A stretch of DNA of 64,000 nucleotides from Rhea pennata (Eukaryota; Chordata; Aves; Rheiformes; Rheidae), in the NCBI RefSeq assembly GCF_028389875.1, contig NW_026907680.1, positions 1,178,001 through 1,242,000 on the forward strand. The letters run 5' to 3'. Under the pieces are notes generated by a model. It searched no databases. It was not told the origin of the DNA and saw only the letters and a list, made by a program, of their open reading frames with translations. The position numbers and the translations under genes were made by a program. Positions 44,120-56,345 of this stretch are shown here, one piece after another (positions within the stretch are counted from its first letter, which is position 1; each line of letters begins with the position of its first letter).

Positions 44120-44842
44120 AATCACTGAATCAACGCATTGCTGAAGTTGGAAAGCACCCCTGGAGAACATCTGCCTCCACCCTCTTTTCTTTTATACCTG
44201 GAGGTATACCTGGAGCATGCTGACTGAGACTGTGTCCAGTTGGGTTTTGAGCAGCAGCAAGGATGGAGACTCACAGTCCTGCTGAGCAACTTGGTCCAGT
44301 CTTCCATCGCTCTTGCAGTAGAAAGTCTTTTCTTACATTTCAATGGAATTTCTTGTATTTCTACATGTGCCTGTTGCCTCCCATCCTGCCACTGGCTGTC
44401 ACAGAAGAATCTGTCTCTGTCTTCTTTATGCCATGTCCGCATCAGGTACTTCTGTACATTCAAATTGCCCTGAGCCTTCTCTCCTTAAACTCTGAACAGG
44501 CCCAGCTATCTCTGTCTCTCCTCATACAGGAGATGCTCCAGGCCCTTAGTCTTCTTTGTGGTTGGACTCACTCCAGTAGGTCCATGTTTCTCTTGTGCTG
44601 GTGGACCAAGCTCTCCAAGTGCGGCTTCACCAGTGCTGAGCAGAGGGGAAGGATCACCTGCCTCCACCTGCTGGCAATGCTCTTCCTGATGCAGCCCAGG
44701 ATACCATGGCTGCTCTTTGCCACCAGAGCACATTGCTGGTTCATGGTCAGCTTGGTGCCCACCACAACCCCCAGGTCCTTCTCTGAAAAGCTCCTCTCCA
44801 GCACAGCCAGGTATCAGCACCCCTCCCTGGTTACGCACCAAG
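44120..44842 (-). repeat. CR1 LINE 3' portion (right copy)
   Basis: Inverted twin of 20,790-21,515 (minus-strand frame at 44,568-44,804, FSEKDLGVVVGTKLTMNQQC). Both arms share this element, so it inserted before the arms duplicated. Confidence 0.88.
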
Positions 44843-44849
44843 TCCCTGC

Positions 44850-45214
44850 TTCATCAGGACATTGATGAAGAAGCAATGGGAGACAGCGTGGAGCCCTCCT
44901 GGAGGCAGCTGCACAACACCTGCTGCTCTCCCCTCCGGCACTGAGCTTGCCAACACCCCTGCTGCCTCCCCAGGCTGGTTGCTCCTACCCAGGCACTAAC
45001 AGCAGCCTTGTGGCCACTGGTGGCCTCTCAGGTCTTGAGGCGCAAGTGAGCTCACTAGCAGAAGCAGCAGCAAGGTTCCTCCTCCTGGCTTCCAGGTGGG
45101 TGGGGCTGGAATCACCTCCCTGTCAGCACTGACACCATTTTCCTGCTGCGAGGCTCCCGGGTGCAAGGCACAAGTGCCCTCACACTCAGCATCAAAGCCT
45201 TGTGCCTGCCACTG
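44850..45214. repeat. Inverted-repeat right arm, matches 20.43-20.79 kb
   Basis: Near-identical in reverse complement. No coding exon is seen. Confidence 0.65.
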
Positions 45215-46145
45215 GTCTCTCCGGGCCTGAGGGAGTAGTGGCCTCGCAGTCAGCACTGCCGTCCTGTGCCTGCCACTGTCCTGTCAGGTCCTGAGGCAGA
45301 AGTGACCTCCTGAAGTGGAGCAGCAGCAGTGGGCCTGCTCCTGGCCTACCAGAAGTGACCTCGGAAGCTCCCAAAGGGGCACTGGGCCTGGTGCTGGTGG
45401 TTCTTCGGGAGAAGTGGCATCAGAACCAGGAGGAAATCCACGTGCCTGCTGCTGGCCTAGGAGCTGATGAGGCGCCTCCCGAGCACCGCTGAAGCCAGGT
45501 GACGGCTCCTGCCTCTCAGGGACTGAGAAATCCTAGGTAGAAGAGAATTTCCGAGCTCTTTCTTCCCCGCAGTACAACCGCTCTTCCTCAGCAGCCCTTG
45601 GAAGGAACTTCCCCTGTCCCAGCAGCCTGGGATCACTGCCCTCCAAGGGGCACGTGTGCAGCTGTGGGATGACAAATGCAGGTGTTCGATGACGGCAGAG
45701 AACTCGCTGAGAAGCTCGTGTTACTGAGACACCCTTTACTCTGCCCTTCAGCAGGGCTACAGCTCTGGCGTGACCAGCAAGTCACAGTAACCGAAAGCTT
45801 GGCTCATCTGTCAGGCCAGCTTCTAGAAAGGATTGAGGAATGAGGAGGCGGGGACAGACACACCTGTATCTTAACATCCCTGGACTTCTTCTCAGCGGAG
45901 GTGTCCCCGGAGTGGCAGCGTGGTTAGTCTAGTGCCTGAAAGCCTCTAGAGCTGCAACATTAAGGTATCTCCAAACCAACGTGGCGTAGTGAAACTCGTA
46001 TAACAAAACCACACTGTAGTTGTCTTGGCACTCCTCTCACTCGACCGTGCTTTTACAGCCACCTCCAGAGGCGCACGGAAGCAGCAGCAATCTGTAGTGC
46101 CCAGCGCTGCCGGCTGAGCCCTCGGAAAGCTTTCGGCTTCACTAC
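45215..46145. other. Right-arm-only segment with short GAAGTGACCTC repeats
   Basis: It has no counterpart in the left arm. Between about 45,020 and 45,460 a loose repeat recurs every 80-90 bases, with cores 'caggtcctgaggcagaagtgacctc' and 'ggcctaccagaagtgacctc'. The remainder (45.47-46.14 kb) shows no gene. Confidence 0.6.
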
Positions 46146-47440
46146 AGGGTTTTCCAGTGCATGAGGACTGAAGTAGGGGACACAGAACAGATCCAGGAGC
46201 AATGTGCTCAGTGCTAAGAGAACGTTGAAAACGCTACATGTCTGTAGCAGGACGAGAATGGAAGGGAGCAGAGGGACTGCTGTGGCTAAAAGGCAGCACC
46301 TGACTTGAGCAAGACCACACATGTGCTTCCATACAAAATACTTAGGCAGCTCCATTAAGCTGCAGAAGAAAGGTTAGCCAGTTGGTTACTCGCACGAGAA
46401 GGGACATGGACTTTACGGTGCCAGACAAGCTCCATATCCCTGCAGGCTTGTTAGAGGGAAGTGCAGTGTGCCTGGCAACTTTTGAAACCCCTTGGAGTTT
46501 AGGTTCAGCCTGCAGCAAGGATTTCTCACAGCCAGACCACTTAGTGGGAAACCATTACCGTGCTGTGTAAAGCAAATATTTTTCACCAGCTTTGCATAGT
46601 CTTTTGTGCAAGCCACATCCTTTCTGCTCAGAATATCACGATTCCTCTGTATTGCCCTGGAAAGTGGAGTCCTGGGGTACATCTGCATTTGCTGCAGATC
46701 CTTCAGTAGATGCGTGGAGGCCAACACATGCACTTCCAACTTCACCTGCACCTGGGAGAGGGGAAAAAGATCCAATGTTAGTTTTTCAGCACACACAGCC
46801 CAAAACGTTTGTGGAAATAAATAGTACTTGGGAGTGGATGGTGCAAAAATGTAGAGAGATGTAAAGCCCTCAGAGGAACTCAAAATGAAAGGGGCCCATA
46901 CAGAGGAAGACATTTGATTTTTTGTGTTTGATTATCACTCAATGGGCTCTTGAGTGAAGGAAATTCCACTGGATATGCACCACACATTTTGTTTAAACCC
47001 AGAGACAACATCTTCTTACGCCGTTGGTCAGCTTAGAACACACACACATAACTTGCCCTGTCGAAACAGCCTTGCTTCCAGGAAAGCTCATCTACAGGAG
47101 TATTTAAACCAACCACGAAGACCCTCACTGTCTTCCTCCATCCCACATGATCTGATAAATTCTCAGAGGCCAATAAATGACACTGCATGGGATGACATTC
47201 AAAAATGCCAGCGTTAGGCAATAGGTTTGTGGACATTCCAGCAACTGGCAAAAGCTGTAGAAGAACAGCTCAGTGCTGGGCAAGCAAAAGATCCTGGAGC
47301 AAAAAGCACTGCTCTGATGAGCTCGCTGCTTTGAAATAGTCCTGTCCCAAAGCAGGGACTGCAGAGGAGCAATTGTTGTGAAAGAGGTTGAATTAGTCTC
47401 TGGAGAAATGACCTTTGAATGATGAATTTCCATCTACAAG
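46146..47440. repeat. Inverted-repeat right arm, matches 18.7-20.4 kb
   Basis: It carries the same candidate frame as 19.81-20.13 kb (minus strand, VQVKLEVHVLAS, NICFTQHGNGFPLSGLAV). It lacks the CR1 present at 19.26-19.57 kb, giving an empty-site comparison. Confidence 0.75.
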
Positions 47441-48464
47441 AGCCTGCAGTATCTGAAGATGTCCAAGGGGGCTGGCAGTGCTTAAAGACTGCTCGGCTTT
47501 TCTTCAAGAAAGCCCACCTTCTGGCCTGGTCAGTACTGCTCGTGCTTAGCAATGGATAAGAGCTGTGGCAAACATCAAGCACTATCATATTCACAGAACG
47601 TGCCTGTGCTATGCTTTCCTGCTGTCTATGCCCTACGGGTAGGCAGGGAGAGCTGAGGCCCCTGTGGCTGAGACCGCCGCTGCTGGCAGCTCCTGCCCCG
47701 GACTGGGATGCAGCTGTGCCAGGCGCAGCGCTGGAGCCAGCTGCAGCTGGGCTTCCTGCCGCGGGAAGCAGCCTGACCTGCTCCAGCACCTCGGGAACAG
47801 ACATCTCTGGCTGGAGCCCCAGGAGACTAAAGCCCCGCGAGCTCTGCAAACGCAGCCACGTCTTTCCCCAGCTGGAGCGTGCGGAGCCCCGGGGGCTGGG
47901 AGAGCGGCTGCTGCCGGCGCTGCTGCCAGGCCAGGACCTGCCGTGTGACCGTGCTGAGGGGAAGGCGGCCGAGCTGCAGCCCCGGTGCCTGGGGTGAGAT
48001 TCCTGCCCCGAGGTAGGGCAGGGACAGCTGGGTTGATGGTGAACATGAAGGTGTCAGGTGCACGCTGGCCTGGCACTGCCCGCTTGTGGGTGCTGTGCAT
48101 GGGCCTCGCCGGGGAGGGCTGCGTGCCAGAGACAAGGGTCCACGCCTGGCCCCAGTGGCAGGACAGCACCTGAGCAGCCTGCAATGACCCAGGCTGCAGC
48201 CCTGCTCTACCTGGGCTAAGCCTGGGCTGAAGTCTCACCTCAACCTCATCTACAGGTGGACACAGCAACCTGACCAGGCCATCAAGCAGCCCAAACACCT
48301 GCACAGAGCCTCCACAAAGGCTCTCTCTGCTTTCCATCCCACGCAGCATGTGAGCAGAAGCTGCAGTGATGCCAGGGCCATGGCAAGACTCAGCCAGCCC
48401 TGGCATGACAGGAGCTGACAGGAGCTCTCCCTGCACGGCCCTGTGCAGGACCTGGCCTCAGCTC
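47441..48464. other. Right-arm-only insertion, GC-rich
   Basis: It has no left-arm counterpart. The long frames on both strands at 47.6-48.4 kb are Ala/Pro/Gly-rich and follow from GC content. No recognised gene or element is seen. Confidence 0.5.
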
Positions 48465-49000
48465 TCAGAACCACAGAATCACAGAGCTCTTTGAGGTTGG
48501 AAGGGACCTGGAGAGCCTCTAGTGCACCTGCCCTGCTCACGCAGGGTCACCTAGGGCAGCTTGCCTAGGACCCTGTCCAGACGGCTTCTGACTGTCTCCG
48601 GGCATGGAGACTCCACAGCCTCTCTGGGCAACCTGTTCCAGTGCTCTGTCACTCCTCCCAGGGAAAAGGCTTATTCCTTTGTCTTCAGATGGACCTTCCT
48701 GGGTTTCACTCTGGCCTGTTGCCTCTCATCCTATCGCTGGGCTCCACTGAACAGAGTCTGGCCCCATCCTCTCGACACCCACCCTGCAGATACTTATACA
48801 CATTGCTGAGATTCCCCCCCTCAGCCTTCTCTGCCCCAGGCTGAACAGGCCCAGCTCTCTCCACCGTTCCCTGTGGGAGAGATGCTCCACTCCCTTCCTG
48901 ATCTTAGTAGCCCTTCTGGGGCAGGACTCCACCTGGTAGCTCCACATCTCTCTTGTGTTGTGGAGCCCAGAATTGGACACAGCCTGGAGGAGGAACTCCG
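48465..49000 (-). repeat. CR1 LINE fragment
   Basis: The 3' end 'accacagaatcacagagctc' is at 48,470, extending with typical antisense CR1 sequence ('tctctgggcaacctgttcc', 'ctgaacaggcccagctctc'). Confidence 0.9.
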
Positions 49001-49317
49001 GGACTCCAAAGAAGCTTTCTTTGATTTCCCTCTTACTTCTGGGAGCCTCTGGCATGGGGTTCTCCTAGACAGCTGCCTGTAGAGGCCAAAGTCTGCTCTG
49101 CTGCAGTCTAGTGTTGGCATCCCACATTTTGTGCTCTTCCATCCTCTCAGGATCCTCAGCTCCACACTCTCACGGCCACTGCAGCCAAGGTTGCTGCCAG
49201 TCTTGATATCCGCATGCAGCCTTCCCTTCTTTTTAAATAGGAGGTCCAGCAGAGCCCGTCTGCTTGCTGGCCCTGCTGTGTTGTCCCTCCAGGAGCTCTC
49301 AGGGTGCATAAAGTCTG
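49001..49317. other. Right-arm-only sequence beside CR1
   Basis: It continues the insertion relative to the left arm and rejoins shared sequence at about 49,318. It may be a further part of an interspersed repeat, but the family is not identified. Confidence 0.45.
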
Positions 49318-50720
49318 CCTTTCCTTTGTCGGAGCCTGGGAAGCACACTGCATACACAAGTGGAAGGCCCACATCTCCAGTGGATCTGAGGAGCTTTCCT
49401 TCTCTGACAATACCTATGCAGACTCTTCCTGGGTGGTTGTGCAAATGGAGCCCGTAGGAGCCACAGTTATCTCAGTGTGGCAGGGGACAAGGCCGGGGAG
49501 TTCTTGTTTTCTTCTTGAAACTGTATGAGTAAAGAGAAAAGCAAGAATTCAACCCCTTTAGGAGCGCTCCTGCTGAAGGTGGCAGCCCAGCATGCCAAGA
49601 GGCCCACTTGCCTTCTGAGGCCATACTTGAAGACCGGGCTGAGAAAATTGTGGGCTTTCCCTGAGGGCTTTGGCTCCCCAGTATGGCTTAAGGCCTTTGT
49701 GATGAGGAGATCCCGTGCCCTTTTCCGATCCAAATCATGCTCCCATACAGGCAGCTGACTCTCTGGTGCGACAATCGTGGTCTGGAGGAAAACGCCAGCC
49801 CAAGATGTCTTTCTGCCTTGCTTGCTTCTGGTAGGGATCAACCTTTTCAAACAAACCAAAACCAGAACCACTCATTCCTCTCCATGTTTTCTGGGAAGAA
49901 AACGTCTGCACTGGAGGGGAAGAGAGCTAAATTCCCTAACTCTCCCTCCCACCGCACTTCTGCTCTACCTTCCTCCCCTTCTCGCACCATGGCTCCACCG
50001 CCTGCAGCTTTTCCTGTCAGCACCAAATGCCCTCTCCTGCGTCCATTGCCTGCCTTAGCCAACAGACCCCAGCCCACTTCTGGGGCACTTGTCTGTGCCC
50101 CAGAGATCCCTCCCAGCAGCAGGGCACTGCTTCGGGGCACGCACCTCTTGGCAGGTGCCAAGGAGCAGCTCCACAAAGGCTCCTGGGGCCAGCAGAGCTG
50201 CTGCTGCTGCTGCTGTGCATGGGCAGAGCAGGGGCAAAAGCACTTTCTGAGCTTCCTCACAGACCTGCTGACCCCTCAGCAGCCTCCCCAGTCTCCAGCT
50301 CTTCTCCAGCCTTGGCACCTCCTTTTCCCTTCCCCCCAAAAAACAGCGTGGAACAGAAAGCCAACACTGGGGAAACCTCTTTCCCTGTGGAGTCGTCCCT
50401 GCCTTGACTTTCCTCTGGGCAAGCTCCTGGGGCTGAGCAGCAGCTTTGAGCAGCCTTGCCCCACGCAGCCCCCGCTCTGGGGCACTGTGATCCTGCCCTT
50501 TTGTGGGCTGCTCCTTCCCCCCACGGCTTCTCCCCGCAGCCCTGCAGGCAGTTGCCCAGGCGGGCTGAGTGCTGACCATCGCAGGTGGCAGAGGCATGGC
50601 CCTGGGCACCCTGACCTCCCAGGACACTGCTCTCAGGCACAGCCCTGGGCACACCTGGCTGCACGCACACCCTGCTCACACAGCCCTGCCGCCCTCCCCG
50701 GCAGAAGGGAGCCGTGCCGC
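49318..50720. repeat. Inverted-repeat right arm, matches 16.53-18.69 kb
   Basis: Shared with the left arm minus about 750 bases. At about 50,720 the right arm jumps from the 16.53-kb equivalent to the 11.40-kb equivalent, so the CCDC81-like HU exons are missing here. Confidence 0.8.
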
Positions 50721-52073
50721 CTGAATGCCTTTTAAACTCTGCCATGAGGACTAGGCCTCTCTTGCTGGCTGGGCAGCCCGGAGCAAGTGCCTGTCAGAGC
50801 CTGCTCTTGGCTTCTTTCCGCTGCTGCTTCTGCTTTCAGCTTCCAGACCTTTGGGAAAGTCAATGTAAGTGGTCCTTTTGGAAGAGGAGGGCCTTTTCTC
50901 CTAGCGCGTAGGTGAAATAAATGTGGATGCTGCTCATTTGCGGAGAGCAGTGCTGGGTGTCTCAGGGCAATTTTGGAGGCTGAGGAAAAGTCTGCATGCT
51001 CTTGTCAAGCCTTGTGAAGAGGGAGGTGTTGCTGTGAGCTTTGCCGCAGGGTGTGCGTTGTTTGCTCAGACCTGTGAGTATGCAGTTAGGCAGGAGGAAA
51101 GGCGGAGGATGTCTTTTGTGGCCAGGACAGGATCGAGCTTTGTATGTCAAAGTGAAATCGGAGCCCTGCTGGCAGCAAGGCCAAGGAGCAGAGGCTGTTT
51201 GCAGAGTTGTGGATGAATTTTGGGAGCTAGGAGCCCTTTTCTTCCTTTGAAGTCCCCTCTGGTGGCTGGCACCAACAGAGTGTGACTACACCCCACTGGC
51301 TGGCATCTCTGTGTGTCACTGAAGCATGACACACACTTGTGCAGAGTTGGTGGATGTGAATGCAAAGGGGAGTCTATGTGTGTGCACATACATGCAGGGC
51401 CTGGAAGAGGCAGGAGGGCCCTGTTTCAGGTGAGAGAGAGCCTCTGTGCCTGCTGCCACAGAATCCTTTGCCAACAATGTCTCCAGGCATGTAGAGCTGT
51501 GGTGAGCAGCCTAGTAGAGAGGAGTGAGGTGGAAGAGAGGGCTGCAAGGAATGCTGCTGGAGGGGAGGAGTGCCTTGGGTGAATATCTCCCCAAAGCTGT
51601 GGTGTTTCCCCTTGGGCAATGCCCTTCCTTTGACTGCCAGCAGCAAGGAGGAAGGAGGGTCATTTCCAGGCAGCAGTCAGGGGTGGCGAGCAGCAGGCTC
51701 GAGAGGATGTGCCCTTGGCTCAGGCAGCCCTTAGAGGCAAGGACAGGTTGTTTGGGCTCTTTGAAGAGGATGGGAAGGAGGGACATAAGTGCCTGAAGAG
51801 AGAAGGACTGCAAGGGACGGAGCAGTTATTCCCGGTTCCATTTCTGAAGCTTCCAAGAAAGCTTGTCCTTGGGGGCTACACAGCAGTGGCTACTGGAGTG
51901 CTCAGGACAGTGGGTAATGGTGTGTCCTGGAGCCTGTCCTTGGAGCTGACGCTGCTGCTCTCCTTGGTGCCTGGAGAAAAAGTCTCAACTGTGGGCTCCT
52001 CGAGTTTTCTTTTGGGCATGTTGTGCAGTCCTGAGTGTCCTGTGGCACACATCCCCGCGGTGTGTATTTGCAG
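50721..52073 (+). repeat. Inverted-repeat right arm, matches 10.52-11.40 kb
   Basis: Includes module E (FLKLPRKLVLGGYTAVATGV) and about 0.5 kb (51.02-51.53 kb) absent from the left arm. Confidence 0.75.
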
Positions 52074-52194
52074 CATGCTTCCAGGAATTCACTCACATTC
52101 TGCGAAGAAGGAATTACTGGGCAGGAGGACGCAAATGCCAGAAGCTCGAGCAGCAGCTGCGTGACCTGTACATGGCCATCAGAAGTCAACAGAG
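52074..52194 (+). CDS. Module C exon, open copy (right arm)
   Basis: A 121-bp exon between 'tatttgcag' and 'gtaggtgc', reading CFQEFTHILRRRNYWAGGRK then CQKLEQQLRDLYMAIRSQQR. Same length, phase and splice sites as 10,400-10,520. The Leu/Gln/Arg pattern fits a helical or coiled-coil piece. The gene to which it belongs is unresolved. Confidence 0.55.
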
Positions 52195-53990
52195 GTAGGT
52201 GCTCCTGATGGAGGTCCTTCTTTTGCCAGCTTGCTTTCTGCCAAAGCATTGTGCTCTGGGCACTGGCTGTAGAAGGGCCCTTCCCATGGGTTCTGCTTAG
52301 CCTTGTCGGACTTTCCCTGGGGCTTTGCTTTCAGAAATGCCACTTGTGCACTAGTTTTACAATATATCTGTAACTCCTGCACTCTCCATGAACACACTGC
52401 TCTTTCTGGTGGCCATGGAAGCACTGAGCCTTTCTGTAATACGAGATGGAGAGTTTTTGCTCAGCTGTGTGATTATTCAGATGCTTGGTCTGAACAAGAA
52501 AGGGATGTTCAGCCTTGCTCAACTGCCTTTCAGAGCAAAAGGGTGCTGACAGGAAGGTTTAGGGAAAGGATGAGCGCAGGGACTGAGAAAAACGTTTCCT
52601 TCTGGTAAAACAGATGTATTGCAGCCCCCACTGCTCTCTCTCATCCTCCCTAGCAGGCTGACCGACACATTTCCCTAGAGTTTAGTGAGCTGCCTTCCCC
52701 TGGGCTTCCCTCCCTTGAATTCTCTATAGGCAGGAACTGCTCTCTTAACTCAGACTCTCGACTCTTGCCCTCGACAAAAGCCTGCCAGAGCTTTTAGCCA
52801 TTCTCCCCTATTCCCCCACAGCTGTTGTTGTGTAGAATGGAGGGGCTGCAGAGCAAGAGCAAGGCTTGTTTCTGCAATTCTGAGAGGCAGCTTCTTCTCT
52901 GAAGCATGGAAACATGGGCTGCCCTTGTGAGCAGCAAGATCCTTTCCTTGGCAGCATCTCACCTCTCTTTCTCACCTTTGCAGATGAAGGTGATGAGGGA
53001 ATCAATGTTCACAGCCACTAGAGCGGCTCCTTTTTTGTCCTCTACTCCTCTTCCAAGTATTTTTCCAACGTGAGTACTTTGCCTTGCTTCTTTCCCCCCT
53101 GCCTGATGAAGGGAGCAGCCACCCAGCACAGGTTGGTTAGGGCTGCATTGCCAGGGCTGGGGCAGGCTGCTCTGAAAGTGCTTTGGGAGCAAGGCTTCCC
53201 AGCGGCTGAGTCCCAGTGACCTGCACGCATGCTCCGCCTTCATATGGGCTCTGTCTGTGGGGAAGGGTTCTTCAGAGCTCTGTGCTGGCTCCCAGCTGCC
53301 AAAGGCTTTGTGCTTGACTGCCTTGATGCCTTTCTCTTTCTTTGACACTGGGAGCCCAGCAACCATCCATTGCCCATCCCTGAACAGAGAGTCTTTGGGG
53401 CCATGGAGCAGTGGCTAATGCATGTGGCAGGACAGGGGTAGTGGTATGAGTTGGAGCCTGTCCTGTAGCTGACCCTGCTTCTATCCTCACTGCATGGAGA
53501 GAAAGTCATGCTGTGGGCGAGCTTAGAGCTCTCTTTCGGGCATGATGTGCAGCCCTGAGTGTTTTATTTGGGGGTAGTCTTCACAGCTGTTGATGTACCT
53601 GCAGTCAGTGGAACCCCTGTGCTTCTGCTGCAGCACTGCCTTCTGCTGCAGAAGCAGGTGCCCAGCTTGTGAGGGGGGAGTGGAGATCCTACTCCCCCTG
53701 TGCTCATACCACCTCCCCGTGTGTATATTTGCAGTCCATTCCCAGTCTCCTCACAGTGCTCTGCACAGAATGCAGCAGCAGGTGGAAAGAAACCACGTCC
53801 AGAAGCTAGGGTACGTGCTACACAGCCTGTGAATGTAGGCCATCAGAACACAGGAGTGGTAAGTGTTCCTGACTGGGGTCCTTCTTGTGCTAGCCTGCAT
53901 TCTGCAAATGCATTGTCCTGTGGTTGCTGGTTGTACAAGAGCCCTTCCAGTGCCCTTCTTTGAGCCCTGGCTGACTTTGTCCACTGGCTG
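52195..53990 (+). repeat. CCDC81-like unit in the right arm
   Basis: Plus-strand order D (52.37-52.55 kb), exon A (52,984-53,069, 86 bp, open: MKVMRESMFTATRAAPFL, PSIFPT), exon F (from 53,132, LVRAALPGLGQAALKVLWEQ, ending at TGA), E, B (53.6 kb), C (53.73-53.86 kb). Exon A keeps all splice signals. Confidence 0.7.
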
Positions 53991-54777
53991 CATGGTGGGA
54001 GGGAACTGCTAGCTCTTGTGTGTGTCTTGGGTGCCCTTGAGTGCTGGGCTTTTGCGGGCGTGAGGGGAAGAAGGCGGGTGCCCAGGGCCAGAAGGGGAAG
54101 CGGCCACCCCGGAGGCTTGGTGCCAGCAGCGTCCATGGCCACCTGGGCTGTAGCACCCGGGAACTAGTGGAGTTGCAGAGCCTGAGGGCAGGTAGGAAGG
54201 AGAGCAGCAGAGCCCAGAGGCTGGCCTTGAGGCGAGCAGGCTTCCCCTTCTGCAGAGACCTGCTAGGGGGACGCCAGGGGAGGCAGCTCAGAAGGGCAAA
54301 GGAGCTCAAGAAAGCTGGCAGGCCTTTAAGCTGCTGAAGGAGAGCCTCCTCCAAGTGCCACTCTGCTCCACCTTGACACTCCAGCAAGCCCAAGTCAGGG
54401 CAAAGCCTGCGGCCCCTCACTAGCAATGGCGATTCTGGAGGACCAGGCTTCATCGTTCCATCTGGTGCGTGCGCATCTGCAAAGGCAGGAGCTTTGCTTG
54501 AGCGCCTGCTCAGGGAGACTTTCATCAGCACTTCATGAGCATTGAGTCCCCTTCTCTCTGCAGACTGACAAGCCTCGGTAAGGATCCGCACCTCAGACCA
54601 GCTTCTAGCCTCTTTGTCCTCCACGCATTTTCCATTCCCCCCACAGCAGGAGCTGCGAGAGAAAGCGCCCATCACAGAATCATCGAAGGGTGGAGGTTGG
54701 AAGGGGCCTCTGGAGATCATCTCGTCCAACCCCCCTGCTCAAGCAGGGTCACCTACAGCACACTGCACAGAGTGGCC
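53991..54777 (+). repeat. Right end of the duplication, copy of 0.56-1.3 kb
   Basis: Reverse complement of the left end, including the last ~105 bases of the CR1 at 54,672-54,777 ('cacagaatcatcgaagggtgg'). The shared sequence stops inside the CR1 at about 54,777, and unique TMEM209 flank begins. Confidence 0.85.
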
Positions 54778-55264
54778 AAGCGTTAGACACTGTGTTTATC
54801 GATAACTGTGCGGTCTAGGCTTGTAGTTAATCTCCTTTTTTAGGCTTTCTTACTTTCAGGTTGGTGCTTGGGATCTGAGGCAAAGGCAGGAAGGGTTTTG
54901 GAGCAGCTGAGGTTGTCCGCTGGCCCGCGCTCACAGAGCGGTCTGCTGTAACTCGTTGTGCTCCCTTTCAGCGGCCAGCGGTGCTTTTATTCCTCCCTGC
55001 TCCTCGTGGTGAGGTTTGCAGGCAGGAGCAACACGTTTGGCCAGGCTCTGCCGTGGGGCAGCCGGGGGGTGTGCCCGCACGCGGCTGTAGTGGGAGCCGA
55101 GCAGGGGAAGGGTACGGCCGGGTGTGGGCACGGCCGGTGGCGGCCAAGGCGGGCGGCAGGGTGCGGGGGGCGTCGCGGCCGCCGCGCTTGGGCCGCCATG
55201 GCGCCTGGCGCCGCTTGCGGCCGGGTCGGGCAGGCGCCGTCGGCCAGGGCGTCCGGGGCGGCTG

Positions 55265-55385
55265 CGCGAGCGTCCCCCTGGCAATGGCATCCCCCTGGCA
55301 ACGGCGTCCCCCTGGCAACGGCATCCGGCTGGGATCGGCGTTCCCCTGGCAATGGCATCCCCCTGGCAACGGCGTCCCCGCCCCC
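55265..55385. repeat. 16-18-bp tandem repeat 'ccctggcaacggcgtcc'
   Basis: About six to seven units alternate 'ggcaatggcatcccc' and 'ggcaacggcgtcccc', just upstream of the first CRE/CCAAT block. A single related copy is at 56,100-56,125. Confidence 0.8.
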
Positions 55386-55690
55386 GCGGAACTGCCTCCA
55401 GTGACGTCACGGGTCCGCGCGACCAATCGTTGGAGGCGGCTGCGGTGAGGGCAGCTGCGGTGAGGGCGGTGGGCGGAGCCTGGGCCTGGGGCGGGGCCTG
55501 GGCGCCCTCGGGGGCGGAGCGGAGCGGAGCGGCGGTGTCGCCGCCCTCCCGGGGCGCCTGCTCGTTGCGGGGCCGAGTCTGCTTGTGGTCGGCGGGGTTT
55601 GGCTGCGGGGGAGCCGGGGCGTGCGCGCTCAGGGCCTGTCAGCGAGGCCTGGGAGCGCGGCGGGCCGCTGGCAGGTGACAAGTGTCCGTG
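55386..55690 (+). promoter_or_regulatory. Upstream duplicate of the TMEM209 CpG promoter
   Basis: CRE 'tgacgtca' is at 55,402-55,409 and CCAAT at 55,423-55,427, followed by GC boxes and 'ggggcggagcggagcggagc'. This matches the block at 56,155-56,345. A donor-like 'ggcag|gtgaca' occurs at about 55,673. Confidence 0.7.
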
Positions 55691-56150
55691 CGTGTCGTGG
55701 TGTGTGCCAGAGTGGGGGGGGTGTGGGGAAGGGTCTAGGGTGGTGGAGGTGGGAGAGGGCTGTGCGTGTGAAATCCTGTCATTTCAGTTAAACCGCGTGT
55801 TCTCTGAGGTAACTCTTGTATGTTTGTGTTCAGCGAGGAAGTAGCTGAGAGGTTTTGAAGCCTGTGGCCGGGGGAGGCGTGGCAGTTTCCTGCGCTGATG
55901 GGAGGAGCAGGGAAAGTGGCCAGTGTTACTGCTGTTGTGTGCGGCATTTTGTGGCGTAAAGGCGGGGGGGTGTGCGGAGGGTCTGGAGACGGACACGGGC
56001 GGGGGTTTTCAGTAGGAAAGCGGCCGGGCTGTGCACGGGCGAACGTTGTTTTTCAAAAGCGGAGTCGTCTCCTCCGCCCCCCTCCCCGCCGCCGTTAACG
56101 GCATCTCCCCGGCAACGGCGTTGCCCCCCGCCCCGCCCCTCCCCCCGCAG
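55691..56150. other. Spacer between the two promoter copies
   Basis: It contains intron-like sequence repeated downstream: 'cattttgtggcgtaaagg' at 55,946 matches 'cattttgtggtgtaaagg' at 56,444, and 'gttttcagtaggaaa' at 56,006 matches 56,521. The tandem duplication therefore includes the start of intron 1. Confidence 0.65.
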
Positions 56151-56345
56151 AACTGATTCCGGTGACGTCACGTCCGCGCGACCAATCGTTGGAGGCGGCT
56201 GCGGTGGGGGCGGCGGGCGGGGCCTGGGCCTGGGCCTGGGCCGCGGCGCCCTCGGGGGCGGAGCGGAGCGGAGCGGCGGTGTTGCTGCCGACTCAGGGCC
56301 TGGCAGCGAGGCCTGGGAGTGCGGCGGGCTGCCGGCGGGTGACAA
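56151..56345 (+). promoter_or_regulatory. TMEM209: TMEM209 CpG-island promoter and untranslated exon 1
   Basis: CRE 'tgacgtca' at 56,163-56,170, CCAAT at 56,182-56,186 and GC-rich sequence to a donor 'gccggcg|ggtgaca' at about 56,338. A (gt)n tract follows at 56,355-56,377. The coding exon with ATG lies 0.6 kb downstream after an acceptor, so exon 1 is non-coding. Confidence 0.65.

Noticed and set aside
47611-48436. Possible gene at 47.6-48.4 kb
   Set aside because: Open frames exist on both strands but are Ala/Pro/Gly-rich without splice or family support. The segment is an insertion relative to the left arm.
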